Shown here piece by piece: positions 45,850-56,173 of a stretch of DNA of 64,000 nt (within the stretch, counting starts at the first letter, position 1; each line of letters begins with the position of its first letter). The notes below the pieces were generated by a model. It worked only from the letters and a program-made list of their open reading frames with translations. It was not told the origin of the DNA and made no database searches. Source of the stretch: Pyronema omphalodes (Eukaryota > Ascomycota > Pezizomycetes > Pezizales > Pyronemataceae); NCBI GenBank assembly GCA_024516155.1, contig JAJJXM010000061.1, forward strand, positions 1 to 64,000. Direction: 5' to 3'. Both the position numbers and the translations under genes were made by a program.

Positions 45850-47502
45850 TTAATGCAATGAAGGAGACGAACCTCGTGGATTCAGGCTCATGTGCACGAC
45901 TTGAGCGGGGAGTTTAAAAAGTCGTTTTAAAGCGCCATAACACTGGCGTACTTCTTGAACGATCTCATTCAAGTCATCTCGAGCCGCCTCCCACCCACCT
46001 ACTGGGACAAGCCATGGTATGTTTCCTTCATGTGCCATGAATCTAAAATCCCATTCTATCATATCGTGAATCCTACTACAGTTAAAGGGAATCGAAACAT
46101 CAGCGGTTATCAACCTGCATTGTTTGGCGGTCGCCCAGTTTTCGTGGTATGATAATAGAGCTCCATGGTAGGGGTTATTATGGACATCGGCTGGGCCCAG
46201 GCGGGAAACTATGAGAATTGGACACTGGTCGGGATCTCGCCTGCATACTTCCACACATTCCTGTACACGTGCCCATGATTCCGGGTTATCCAGTCGGTAT
46301 AATAGAACAAACATGTTTCGGAGCAACCTCCACGGACGAAGTTGTGGATTTGGGTTGTTCAACATTGAATCATCCGGCGTGAGACAATACAATGAATAGT
46401 CATGTCCAAGAATAGAAGGAAATTGGGAGGAGCCTGAATAGTGTTTCCCTTGATAATTGGGTTGAATATCGCTAGAGCGACTCGTTATATGGAAAATCAT
46501 TTCACATGGCTTCGGTGGCTGGGTGAGTACGGAATCTGGTTGGCGGCATTCCAACGCTATTCTCCAACAAGTATTGCAACCAGGACTTATTTTCGGCTCG
46601 TTCTGAGGCACTTTAAACCACTGCGAACCTCGAGGGATGTCGCCATTACATATTGGCAGTGGAATTTGTGAAAGGCTGGTGACTTGAGCCAAAGGTATTA
46701 GTTGCGTAGACTGCGAAAATACAGTGTCGTATTTACTGCGGCGCAAAACACTTTCCAAGACGGAATCCGAATCTGCTGGTATATCCGTCGAGCACAAGGT
46801 ACAGCTGCAAACATGAGAATTTTGTAGGGTAGAATTGAAATCAAAGTCTCTGGTGGAAACTAGTTCTGAATCTTCTTCCGGTTGAAGTTGGGTGCAATTA
46901 ACTTGCGAAGATATTAAAGCCAGGAGTTGCTGATTTGTTTCTTCGAGTCTTCCCATTTGCTCTTTCATCTCTCGTATCAAGTACTCTGTCTCGAAGCTTG
47001 AATCACTGTTGGGGAAAACACAAAAGTTCATTAGTCAAACCCCTGAACCGGCTCACAACTTGGATAAATACCATAAAAGCGTAGTCAACAACAGGTCCAA
47101 GGTTGCTTTATGAACACCCAATCTGTCGGATAGGGTTTTCACAGTAGCTTCTTTCCAAGCCCACCTTATCCGTTCTATAGCGCCGATATTATTCAATTTT
47201 CCCATTCCGTTTATCTCTCGCTCCAGCTCCAAGAACGTTACTGTGCAGCCAGCCAAAATATCAGCTAGCTGTTTGATCGTGATTTTACTGCTGTTGCGGG
47301 GCTGCAGCTGTAGCTCTTGCTTTTCAAAGATACTTTGAAGACAAGTCAAGACGAGGCTCAGGTTGTCAACTTCGCTAATAATGTGTTTTGCCAAGTGCGG
47401 GGCATCGTTCGTGGAAGCGATGAAAGCTGAGAGGCAGGTGGAGATTTTGCCTGCCACTGCCAATATACCGAGGACAGAAGATGCTACCGAAACTAGATCC
47501 AT
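45850..47502 (-). CDS. Helo-like STAND N-terminal domain protein with a degenerate Ras-like C-terminal half
   Basis: Exons 47502-47057 and 47005-45850; intron 51 bp (GTGAGC..CTAAT..CAG); product 533 aa. Residues 1-120 (MDLVSVASSVLGILAVAGK..) match the fungal N-terminal domain of STAND/NLR proteins (PF17111 type), which in NLRs triggers or signals cell death (family knowledge). A coiled coil follows (about 155-182, EMKEQMGRLEETNQQLLAL), then a Cys-containing linker. No NACHT/NB-ARC P-loop and no WD/ANK/TPR repeats are present. Residues 380-455 (FVLLYRLDNPESWARVQECV, PILIVSRLGPAD, WATAKQCRLITADVS) have the order of the second half of a Ras fold, with SRLGPAD where NKxD should be, and no GxxxxGKS upstream; this is my inference. 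The C-terminus (..NPRGSSPSLH) is out of frame with the paralog, so one copy has a frameshift there. Confidence 0.8.
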
Positions 47503-49035
47503 TGCTCGATGTTTGGGGACTCGGTCAGCCCGATAATTTCTGTGGGTTTGCGTCCTTGATGGAGGCAGCTACATTCAAGGCTCTCTCTTTTCAAACGGTT
47601 TATGCTTGCTGAGTTGGCAGCAGAGCCTCCATATGTGTGATAGAGTACCTGGCACTTGGTAGGGGTAGCAAGGCATGCAATGGAATCCTCGCAGAAGTTA
47701 CACCCAAAGCCGACCTTTCATCATCCTCCAATAAACGGGAATAATGGAATGGAACTCGGAGAACAGATTCTCGGTAATAAAATCCAATTGAGAGGCGTGT
47801 TTGTAGAACTATAAACTTTATAAGGCAACATGCTTTGGGCTGCAGATGAATGGATTGGACATCGGCTTTAGGTTCGGCTCAAAGACTATGTACCATACCT
47901 ACATGTATCTAGGAGTGAAACAAGACGAGTGACAGTACATGAAGTGACACAGATACATCTCCAATAACTATTCTATGAGACTTATACTGCTTTTCAGTAT
48001 GACTAAAAAATTTGGCCGATAAATCATTAATGTATTCCATCACCCAACAGTGCTTCGTTTTGCAAAGTGTCGAGTAGTTTATAAGGTTACGGATTCCATG
48101 GCCGCAATTGTGTCAGTATCGGTAAAATTGATGGAGATATGAACTTAAATAGCTGCAACCTCTGAATAGTAGATACCAGACATCAGATATATTCAAGGTA
48201 GCTTGAAATGCAAGCAGCAACATTTCGGTTTGATAGAGCACGAAGAGGGGGTTTCCAATGAGCCAGATATGTATGACGTGGTTGAGAATTGAGCGAGTTG
48301 CTGCGGAAAAAGAAACTACAAACGCGGACGAACGATCGATGGGTTAATCACCTTCGAGCTGCATGACAACGCACGCTCATGAAACATCACTTTATTCCAT
48401 AGATCTCGCAACTTATGTTCTAGTGGTCGTGATATACACAAAGCGATAAAGTCGACGATGATATGTAAGCTACAATAGAAGACTTGGTTGGACGTCGCGG
48501 TCCATTGCATTGCTCCAGTCTTTCGTTCCGGAATCACGTGACTTAATGCTGCTACCCGTATTTTACTGAAATGGATATAGTACGTATGTTCTGTAGATGT
48601 AAATCTTGGAGACTTTCATTGGGTTGAAAATGCGTGTTCTAGCGTTTACCAAAGTTATTTCATGGTCGTGCTAACGATGATCGGCCACAGGGGGAGAGTA
48701 GCATGCGGGGCTATCACATAAGCACTTGAGAGTAGGCAGCATTGCGGAGTCTCTCAGGGTCTCAAAAGCCCCTCGGATTCGCCCAAACGCTAAATAAAGA
48801 TCAACCACGCGATAAATAAGAACTTCCCAGTATGGATATCCCCACCTCCACTGTATCTCTCAAACAGCGATATCAGTCATAGCTAGCGGCGTTACCGTTC
48901 CTATCTCTTTTGAAGTGTCGACTTTAGGCTAAACACTCAGAATTACTCACGATGAGTATCAGATGTCCAATAAATTCTCCTCTGTCTTTACACCAATTCT
49001 ATACTCCATAGCTTCTCGAAAACAATCTTTCAATA
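47503..49035. other. Intergenic region
   Basis: 47503 to about 47660 is the 5' flank shared with the left STAND-type copy. The remainder has only short frames (for example 48316-48537, minus) without recognisable features. The last 100 bases are the leader of the HAD hydrolase. Confidence 0.55.
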
Positions 49036-49710
49036 ATGACCACTCCCCGTCTTACCGACCAAAAGGCTCTGATATTCGATGTCTACGGAACTCTGATTGA
49101 CTGGGAAACCGGCTTACATTCTGCTGCCCCGCATCAACCCCGCACTACCTTCCTCCAGACCTACCTTAATCATGAATCTCACCTTCAAACCACGAATCCA
49201 ACCATGCTCTATTCTACTCTTGTCTCCGAAGTCTTTTCAAAACTCTCTTTACCCGTGCCTCCGATCTCCTCTTGGCCCGCTTTTCCCGATACCGTCGCCG
49301 CTCTACAAGTTCTTAAGAAGCACTTCAAGCTGATCGTATTATCTAATGTTGATAAAGCGAGCTTTGCAACAAGCTTGCCGCGACTGGGTGGCGATGAGGT
49401 ATTCGACCTCGTGGTTACTGCGGAGGAGGTTGGAGCTTATAAGCCCGATTTGAAGGGGTTTGAATGGGTATTGAGAGAAGTGGAGGAGAGGTGGGGTATT
49501 GAGAGAGAACAGGTCATGTCGGTGGCTAACTCGCTGTTTCATGATCATATCCCGGCGAAGAAGTTGGGATTAAAAGGTGTTTGGATCAAGAGGCCGGGCG
49601 CGGTAATGGGGGTTGATGGCATGGATATGAAGACGAAGAGGGAGTGGGAGTATGATACACTCGGGGAGATGGCAGAAGCTGTGGAGATGGAGGTTGAAGG
49701 GAAGAATTAG
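49036..49710 (+). CDS. Haloacid dehalogenase type II (HAD superfamily hydrolase)
   Basis: An intronless 224-aa protein. All four HAD motifs are visible: motif I LIFDVYGTLIDWE with nucleophile Asp15 (and DVYGT, the type II signature), motif II LSNVD (Ser/Asn), motif III lysine in GAYKPDLKGF, motif IV SLFHDHIPAKK. The helical cap lies between motifs I and II. Type II members hydrolyse 2-haloacids with nucleophilic Asp, but most fungal homologs have no assigned substrate, so haloacid activity is not proven. The length is normal (220-240 aa). There is no signal peptide, so it is probably cytosolic. Confidence 0.92.
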   Translation: MTTPRLTDQKALIFDVYGTLIDWETGLHSAAPHQPRTTFLQTYLNHESHLQTTNPTMLYSTLVSEVFSKLSLPVPPISSWPAFPDTVAALQVLKKHFKLIVLSNVDKASFATSLPRLGGDEVFDLVVTAEEVGAYKPDLKGFEWVLREVEERWGIEREQVMSVANSLFHDHIPAKKLGLKGVWIKRPGAVMGVDGMDMKTKREWEYDTLGEMAEAVEMEVEGKN

Positions 49711-50413
49711 GGTTCGGGTACGGGGTGTTGCCCTAGATGGATGTGGAAGTGTCTGGATGCAGCATTGGTTAGCACTTTGTTATTGTCTTTCTTATCAGTT
49801 GATTAAACACTTTTCGCGTTCTACAGTTTCAATATTGAGAGACTTCATGTTGCATTTACGTATTTTACATACCGCAATACAGAATAAATTATAGCGGCTA
49901 GTCTCTGATCAGTGTTGCCAGCCTCCATATTCACAATCATACTGGGTTTACCGTTCATCCCAGATATCACAATATGACCATATGATAGATATACTTCAAT
50001 TACAATGATTAGCTGATAGGTTTATTGTGGAAATAATGCGTTGCAAACATAAGAAAGATGGATGGAAGGAATGTATTGAGGAGTGGAATGGTGTCGCGAG
50101 TCTGTCTCAACCTTGCCGTGCGGACAAACTATCTAAATGCGATGATCTGGTTGATAATGTATTTATTGTGTGAACTTGATCCCAAAGTGCAGCCTATTTT
50201 TATTGTTCGGCTCCGTCCTTACAGTCTTCCTAACAGCATTACTATGAAAAAAGATACTCCCATCTACTCCAGCCTGTAATGGCAACATGAACGCATCAAG
50301 CCCCCTACCGAAACCGAAAACCGAAACCAATAACGCCGAAAAAGAACTACCACACCAATTTTACCAGACCCATCCAAACTAGTCTGATTTTTCCTGACTC
50401 AATATATACCCAT
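49711..50413. other. Intergenic between convergent HAD hydrolase and NSE4
   Basis: 3' flanks of the two genes. No further feature seen. Confidence 0.6.
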
Positions 50414-51746
50414 CTAGTTATACCACGCATTAGCACCAATTATGACATTCTCCTTTTCTCTCGTGGGAATGATCGACTGTTTAATATCGAATGTCTCCAC
50501 GATCTGTTTCCATTCCCACATCGTCATAGACATAATGGTCTGCCTCCTAACTGCCTCACCACTTGCAACCTGTTCTGCTGTTGCAACCTCCGTGAGAGCT
50601 GTTACCGTATTAGCCAACGTTCCATCACAATGTAACAACCGCAGACGATCAACCTACCAAGCATCGGTAACCCCGTTTCCTCGTCGTCAAAAGCTGCCAA
50701 TTTCCCCTCTTTGACCAAAAACGAAAGATAAAAAAGATTTTCTACCGTCTGTCCAAAGCTAGTAGGATTGACCACGACATCAAATAATGAAAAGAATTCA
50801 ATCGAATCATCCGCCTCCATAGTTCTTTTCAGGAGTTCATAGATTTGCTTCACCATCCTCATTGTCTCCTTCTCATTATCGGCGATGTCTGATGCATTGA
50901 CGTCTGTTGGTTGAGCAGCTTTTTCTCCCTTCTTTCTCCCCAGCCCTATTTTGCGAGCCTTGACAACTCTAATCTTCTTCTGTACAGACAACGGTCCTAA
51001 AAGGAAATCTGTAGTGGGAGCTCTTTTATTCCCCTTGAAAGACATAGCCCGACCAAGAGCAGCCCAGTCCATAGCATCATCATCGTCATCATCTTCATTT
51101 CTCCCTCCTCGACGGCCAGGTACCGCATTAGAGTTTTTCATGTAGGATATGCATTTTCCGACAAACTCATCGACGTCAAGGCCAACCCCAGAAGATCCAA
51201 CAACGAAGTTGGATACTTTCTTTAAAGCGAGATCAGTTGCGGAGACAAGAAGTCGACTGTCTAACGTAGCATCACTGGTTTGTTTTACGTTTTGGTAGAG
51301 TTGGTCGGAGGATTGAATAATTTCTAGGAGGCCGTTGTTGTCGGCGCGGAGGAACTCAGATTTGTTGTCTACCAATATATCAGTTTGTTACTCAGTCTAC
51401 TTCAAGTTGCTTCGGTAATTATGATGGGTATGAACTGGATCGGGAGGCGGGCGGGTCGTGGTGGATTACCGTCTAACCGTCTCTGCAGATCTCTGTACCC
51501 CCGTCTGACTTTTCTCCTCTCCTCCGCAGGTTGGTCGGGATCATATTTTGAGAGATCTCCAGCCTGCTTCAGATACTGCTGGTGAAGAACTTGTGTTGAA
51601 TCCATGTCGCGTGGACGAGAGGACTGCTGGGTCATCGGTGCGCTTTGTTGAAGTTTGGCGGAGGGAGTCGCGTTCTCTTTGTCTGAACTAGCGTGACGCG
51701 TGGGGCGCGAGCGCGTCATAGTTGGCGCGCCGTTAGTGCCGCGCAT
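50414..51746 (-). CDS. NSE4: Non-SMC element 4 (kleisin) of the SMC5-SMC6 complex
   Basis: Exons 51746-51470, 51368-50658, 50598-50414; introns 101 and 59 bp; product 390 aa. Nse4 is the kleisin that bridges SMC5 and SMC6 heads and binds Nse1/Nse3, acting in nuclear DNA repair and chromosome segregation (known). Seen: a Ser/Thr-rich disordered N-terminus; YDPDQPAEERRKVRRGYRDLQRRLD, the conserved Nse4 start block, running through the first junction into DNKSEFL; a central helical part (LVSATDLALKKVSNFV), an acidic DDDDDDAMDW loop; and the C-terminal kleisin wing FFSLFDVVVNPTSFGQTVENLFYLSFLVKEGK.., then WEWKQIVETFDIKQSIIP. The joined frame has no stops. It is divergent from the CENP-N gene, about 560 bp away. 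Confidence 0.93.
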
Positions 51747-52309
51747 AGTGATTTGGTAGATCGTGAAGATATTTCAAATGTTTCGAAGAACGGAGGGGCT
51801 TGAGTGCAAAAGGATTCAGAAACGCGTAAAGGGCTGCTGATAGGTTGGATGACGAAGAAATCCCAGGTTGCCGATCATGGCTGCGACGCGCGCAACCAAT
51901 TAGAGAGTGTATCACTCATACAAACAAGCAACAGGACAGAACCGGATTGTTATGATAATTTACAAAAATAATCGCTCAAAATTATGTTACCGATTCTTTT
52001 GAACTTCGAGTGCGCATTCTCTTCGACTGAGGGGAATTACTACGCTTTGTAGATGGGCATTCTAGTTTCACTCAGTATGAGAGTTTTACATTGAGAATAA
52101 TTCTATAACGAGGTAGTTATTTGTAAAGAATAACTGGAAAAACTGCAGACTGGGACATATTCTGCATTCATTTAAATTGCTGATGAAACCGTCATTACTC
52201 TGTCGTCACGTCAACGCGTCTACCCGCGTGTTGACATCACGCGAAGCTTGGCTGTACGAACCCTACTCAACGCTCATGTCAACAGCAACACCTCCACCAT
52301 TCAGACGTG
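51747..52309. other. Shared upstream region of NSE4 and the CENP-N gene
   Basis: Divergent intergenic region of 563 bp between two nuclear chromosome-maintenance genes. CAACGCGTC / CACGCGAAGC words containing ACGCGT (MluI-type, MBF-binding-like) appear near 52213 (AACGCGTCTACCCGCGTG), consistent with cell-cycle control, but this is inference. Confidence 0.45.
52210..52247. promoter_or_regulatory. Possible MBF/MCB-type cell-cycle element
   Basis: The sequence CAACGCGTCTACCCGCGTG, followed by ATCACGCGAAG, includes one ACGCGT and further CGCG cores within 40 bp, about 70-100 bp before the CENP-N start codon and on the NSE4 side too. MBF binds ACGCGT upstream of S-phase genes in ascomycete yeasts; use here is inferred from the sequence alone. 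Confidence 0.35.
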
Positions 52310-53609
52310 ATGGCGAAACACAAGATCCCCCACCACGGAGCCCTTCCTCATAGCACCGTAATACCTCACACCCGAGAAACAAAACGCCTCCTAACACGAC
52401 TCAGTAAACCGGCACTCATCACAATCGCCACACGATGGCTTAACCCAGTTTCAATTCGCTACTATGGCGCGAACTTATCACCCCCGGAAGACGAAGATCC
52501 TGATTCCGAGGACGAATATACCGCTGAAACTGCAATAACGGCTTATGAAGTACTTTCGAACACCCTTACAATAAGGGCTAAGGATGTCGCGGAACGTATG
52601 CTGGAGAGAGAATGGCGAGATGGTCTCACCTTGCTAGGTGTTGCAGAGCTGGAATGGCAGTGTTAGTTCCCCTTCCCCATCTCCATATCCTCAATCCTCT
52701 CTTTCCCAGCTCAGCTAACCCCCCTCTTACCTAGACTTAATCGACACCCCTGCCTTCACCAAATGGCAAGCCTTCCTTCTTTCCCCCCTCTCGGTCACCA
52801 CCAGTACCAGACCTCGTTTCTACGCCCCCTCCTTCCTTTCTTCACTCCAATTAGCCCTTAAACCCCTTCTCACGGCTCATTTTTTCGCCGCTCCGCATCC
52901 CTCCCTCCCGCTCACAATGATTCGTATCTCCCTCCACAACCCTTCCTCGGCCCCATCGTACCCGGTTAAAACCCACATCTTCTGGCTCTCTTTCCCCTTC
53001 TCCGGCGATCATGTTTTCTCCAATCTCTCTGCTTCCAAGCAAAGTGGACTCCGGGATATTGTTATGGCGGCGATTGGAAGTGCTATTAGTAGGCATGGTT
53101 GCAGGTGGGAACTGAAAAGCGGGCGGTTGACGGCAAAGACGTTAGAGAGTATGGTGCACCACAGGGGTGCGGAAGAGGGCGGAGGTATGTTAGCTGGGTG
53201 GAGGGTATATTTAGAAGGGTTTGAGCCGAGTCCGTTGGCGGCTGTGAAGAGGCTTAGGGAAGAGGGGGAGGACGAGGATCTAGACAATGAGGATAAAGCG
53301 AGGTTGAAAAGGAGGAAGATGGTGGAGGGACGGTTTGGCAAGGAAACAAAGGAGGAGGCGAGAATTGAGAGTGTGAACTTTGATGTGGAGGATAAGTTCA
53401 GAGGAACGAATTGGAGGCCGACGATTGGGATACGATTGGAAGGAGGGCATGTGTTTTCGGGTATTAGAGCAATGGCAGAGGCAGGGACGGGTATAAGGGT
53501 AGAAAAGTTGCCGGGGTGGATGTGTGGTGATGAGGGTGTTAGTTCGGGAATTGTGAGGGATCGGAAGGTGCTGAGAAAGAAGGGACAAGGGAGGTGGAGT
53601 AAAGCGTGA
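52310..53609 (+). CDS. CENP-N family kinetochore protein (Chl4/Mis15)
   Basis: Exons 52310-52661 and 52735-53609; intron 73 bp (GTTAGT..CTAAC..TAG); product 408 aa. The CHL4/CENP-N family sits in the constitutive centromere network and recognises the CENP-A nucleosome with CENP-L (known). Seen: N-terminal LLTRLSKPALITIATRWLNP, typical of the family's PYRIN-like opening; DGLTLLGVAELEWQYLIDTPAFTKWQAF across the junction; HIFWLSFPFSGDHVFSN; a basic/acidic linker (RLREEGEDEDLDNEDKARLKRRKM); and a C-terminal EARIESVNFDVEDKFRGTN and IGIRLEGGHVFSGIRAM. ATG 52310 is preferred; an earlier ATG at 52276 is in another frame. It is somewhat shorter than many relatives. Confidence 0.88.
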
Positions 53610-56173
53610 AGAGGTGATACCGGATGGATTTGTATTTGTATTTTTTGGTTTCTGCGGGAGTTTTAGGGGTTTGCTTTGCTAGACATCGGAGTGATGTATG
53701 GTGTCCCGATTGATTGGGTTTTAATTATTTAAAGGAACTTCTGGGATTCTTGATCATAAACCGCTAGGTTCAGTCCAGGTGGAATTACTGGTAACTGGTT
53801 ATCAAGAAATACCGCCGTGATTCATTTATTGCAAGACACGCTTCTCAATCTCAAGCATTGTAGTGATGTAATAATCATCCTTACTTCGATATTGTCATTA
53901 CCAAAATGACGTCATCAGTGAGCGAAGCAATCTGATATGATCGTACCATCCGCTGGAGCCGGCGAAGTGAGAAACTCGTGAGGCTTTAAGGAGAACCCCC
54001 GATGGGCAGTAGTACCTGTACTCAGTTAATATCTCTAAACAGCTAACATAGTAACAGTGGACGTCATATCCAATTATTTGCCCAATGTAATCATTTAAAC
54101 TCACATGATCATCTCAAGTGCTTTCGATGTTACATTGAAGCTAAATCGCGAACAATTATGCCTGAAAAGATCCATCTTCCACCCACCTAATCAACATATA
54201 TATGTGCATCCGACACTTCCTGTATTTCGCCTCAATTTCTGGGTACAGAGATCCTCAAGTATGGTAGGGTTATAAACAGAGTTGCAGAAGAGGTAATCTG
54301 TTATTTGAATTCCAAGTAGTATTCATGATAAGCAGAGTTTCATGGTTGCTGTATGATGCATCTCATTGCTTCTGAGGGCTTCGTATACTTTCACCAACGA
54401 GAGTTATCACTGGCGCAGCGCCACAGAAGAGATTGAATGTAAGGTATTTACCTTGGAGACAATCAAATGCCTTGTGATAACATATTTGAAGTACAAAAAA
54501 CAAAAAGCAGAAGATGCTGCAGTACAGCAATATTTTCCAACATTAAGACAATTAAGGAATAACACAGCAATTGTTTCCACCGCCGGGAATGCCTCGAGTT
54601 TCAAGCGGTGGGTAGAGCAAAAATATTTAACATCAATAAAATCGCTGATAGGGGAAGATAAAAAGATATAGAAAATCATCGACCAACGCCAATGAAAGAT
54701 ACCGCCACCCAGGAAACATCAACAGTGACTCGTAGGAAAGATCAAGTAACAAATGTACCGGAAGTAGATAAGAGCCAGATTTACAAGAGAACACAAGAAA
54801 TGTAACAATTTCCCAGATAGTTGATTAGACAACCAACCCACCCTGAGTAAAATCCATCAGAGTATCATGAGCGGTCCAGTATATCTGTTCACATCAGATC
54901 ACTCGATATCTTCATCATCATTGACGAGAAATCGCAAATTCACATTGGATAAAATCCAGGCCTCGGTCAGCATATGATTATAAAAACCAATTAACTGATA
55001 TTGCTGCAAGATAAATATAAACTAGGTAGATAACAGTATTGAGGTAGGCTGCATCTGGTATCCGGAAGCTGATAGCAATGTAACTGTTGTTTCCATTACC
55101 ACACCTATCCTCCAACCCCACCTGTCAAGTTTCAAGGTAACTATTTACATTTTAATTCTTCATTACTTTAGATCGTCACAGATTAACGAGTCACAACGAT
55201 AAGCCCTTAGCCTTAGTTGAGCTCTGAGTTATGCATAGAAGTTACAAGATATCTCCAGAAACGGGTAGAAACTGCTAGAAACTAATATTAATGTCATAAG
55301 CATAGATGATGAAATATCATGGAAACTGATAGAAACATAACATAACAACCATATATCCGATGTAAAAGAAACATCTAGAAGAATTCAAGGAACGGAATTA
55401 TAAGATAAGATAAGATAAGATAAGATAAAGCTAAATAGATATGGAGAATATAATATGAGGTAGATGTAATAGTGTAAGTTTTAAGTATCTGTAACAGTGT
55501 GAATGAAACTAATGTAATTTTTTTAAAAAAAATAGTGAAAGCAAATAGTATATCATATCTATCATACTTTTAATAAGTCCTTTGAAAATTATTTTCAAAT
55601 TTCCCTCAAGACGAGATCTCGCTGGTCAGTGGTTTCATCGCACAGATAGATTCCCGGTGTTTATAGGATTCGGAAACATCAATAGTAATATACAACCATG
55701 AAGCCAACTTGAGAATAGGACAACGCTTATATTAGCTTCATAGGCTCATAGCTGCTCTACCCATCAATCCATAATATGATAAAAAGCGGTATTTCAGCAT
55801 CTTGGATGGAGCCAGCGTTGATTCGACATTCGATTATACGCAGCGTACTAGCGATTGAGGATTTATTCTCCAAGCGTTAATATAGCGCAAAGATAATCCA
55901 TATAGACGGTATGTATATCATCTAAAACTTTTACACAGATACAAATATAAAGGTTTCGCTGGTTTCTCTGCCTGAAAGTTTCCTCAAGTCATACAATCTT
56001 TTACAATTAGTTCCCAGATGATGAAAGCTACAGAAAACGCCGTGCTTTATTCATGATATCTTACAATTGCCCAATCCCACAATCCCACGATTTTATGTTT
56101 CACTGACCGTAATATTTACACATCCGTGACCCCGTCAGCTATCACACCCGTCACGGCCCATCTCAAGTCACAT
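53610..56173. other. 2.5-kb AT-rich gene desert
   Basis: AT-rich and stop-dense in all frames; no gene is supported. Contains a GATAA tandem (55401-55428). The frame at 54366-54671 starts with TTG and has no recognisable domain. Such AT-rich blocks in Pezizomycotina are often old repeats decayed by repeat-induced point mutation; no recognisable element remains here. Confidence 0.55.
55401..55428 (+). repeat. (TAAGA) tandem creating five adjacent GATAA motifs
   Basis: TAAGATAAGA-type units, giving five overlapping GATAAG words in 28 bp. GATAA is also the core of GATA-factor sites, but there is no gene close enough to suggest function. Confidence 0.7.

Noticed and set aside
54366..54671. 101-codon Lys/Thr-rich frame
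   Set aside because: It begins with TTG, lies in an AT-rich desert and has no recognisable feature.
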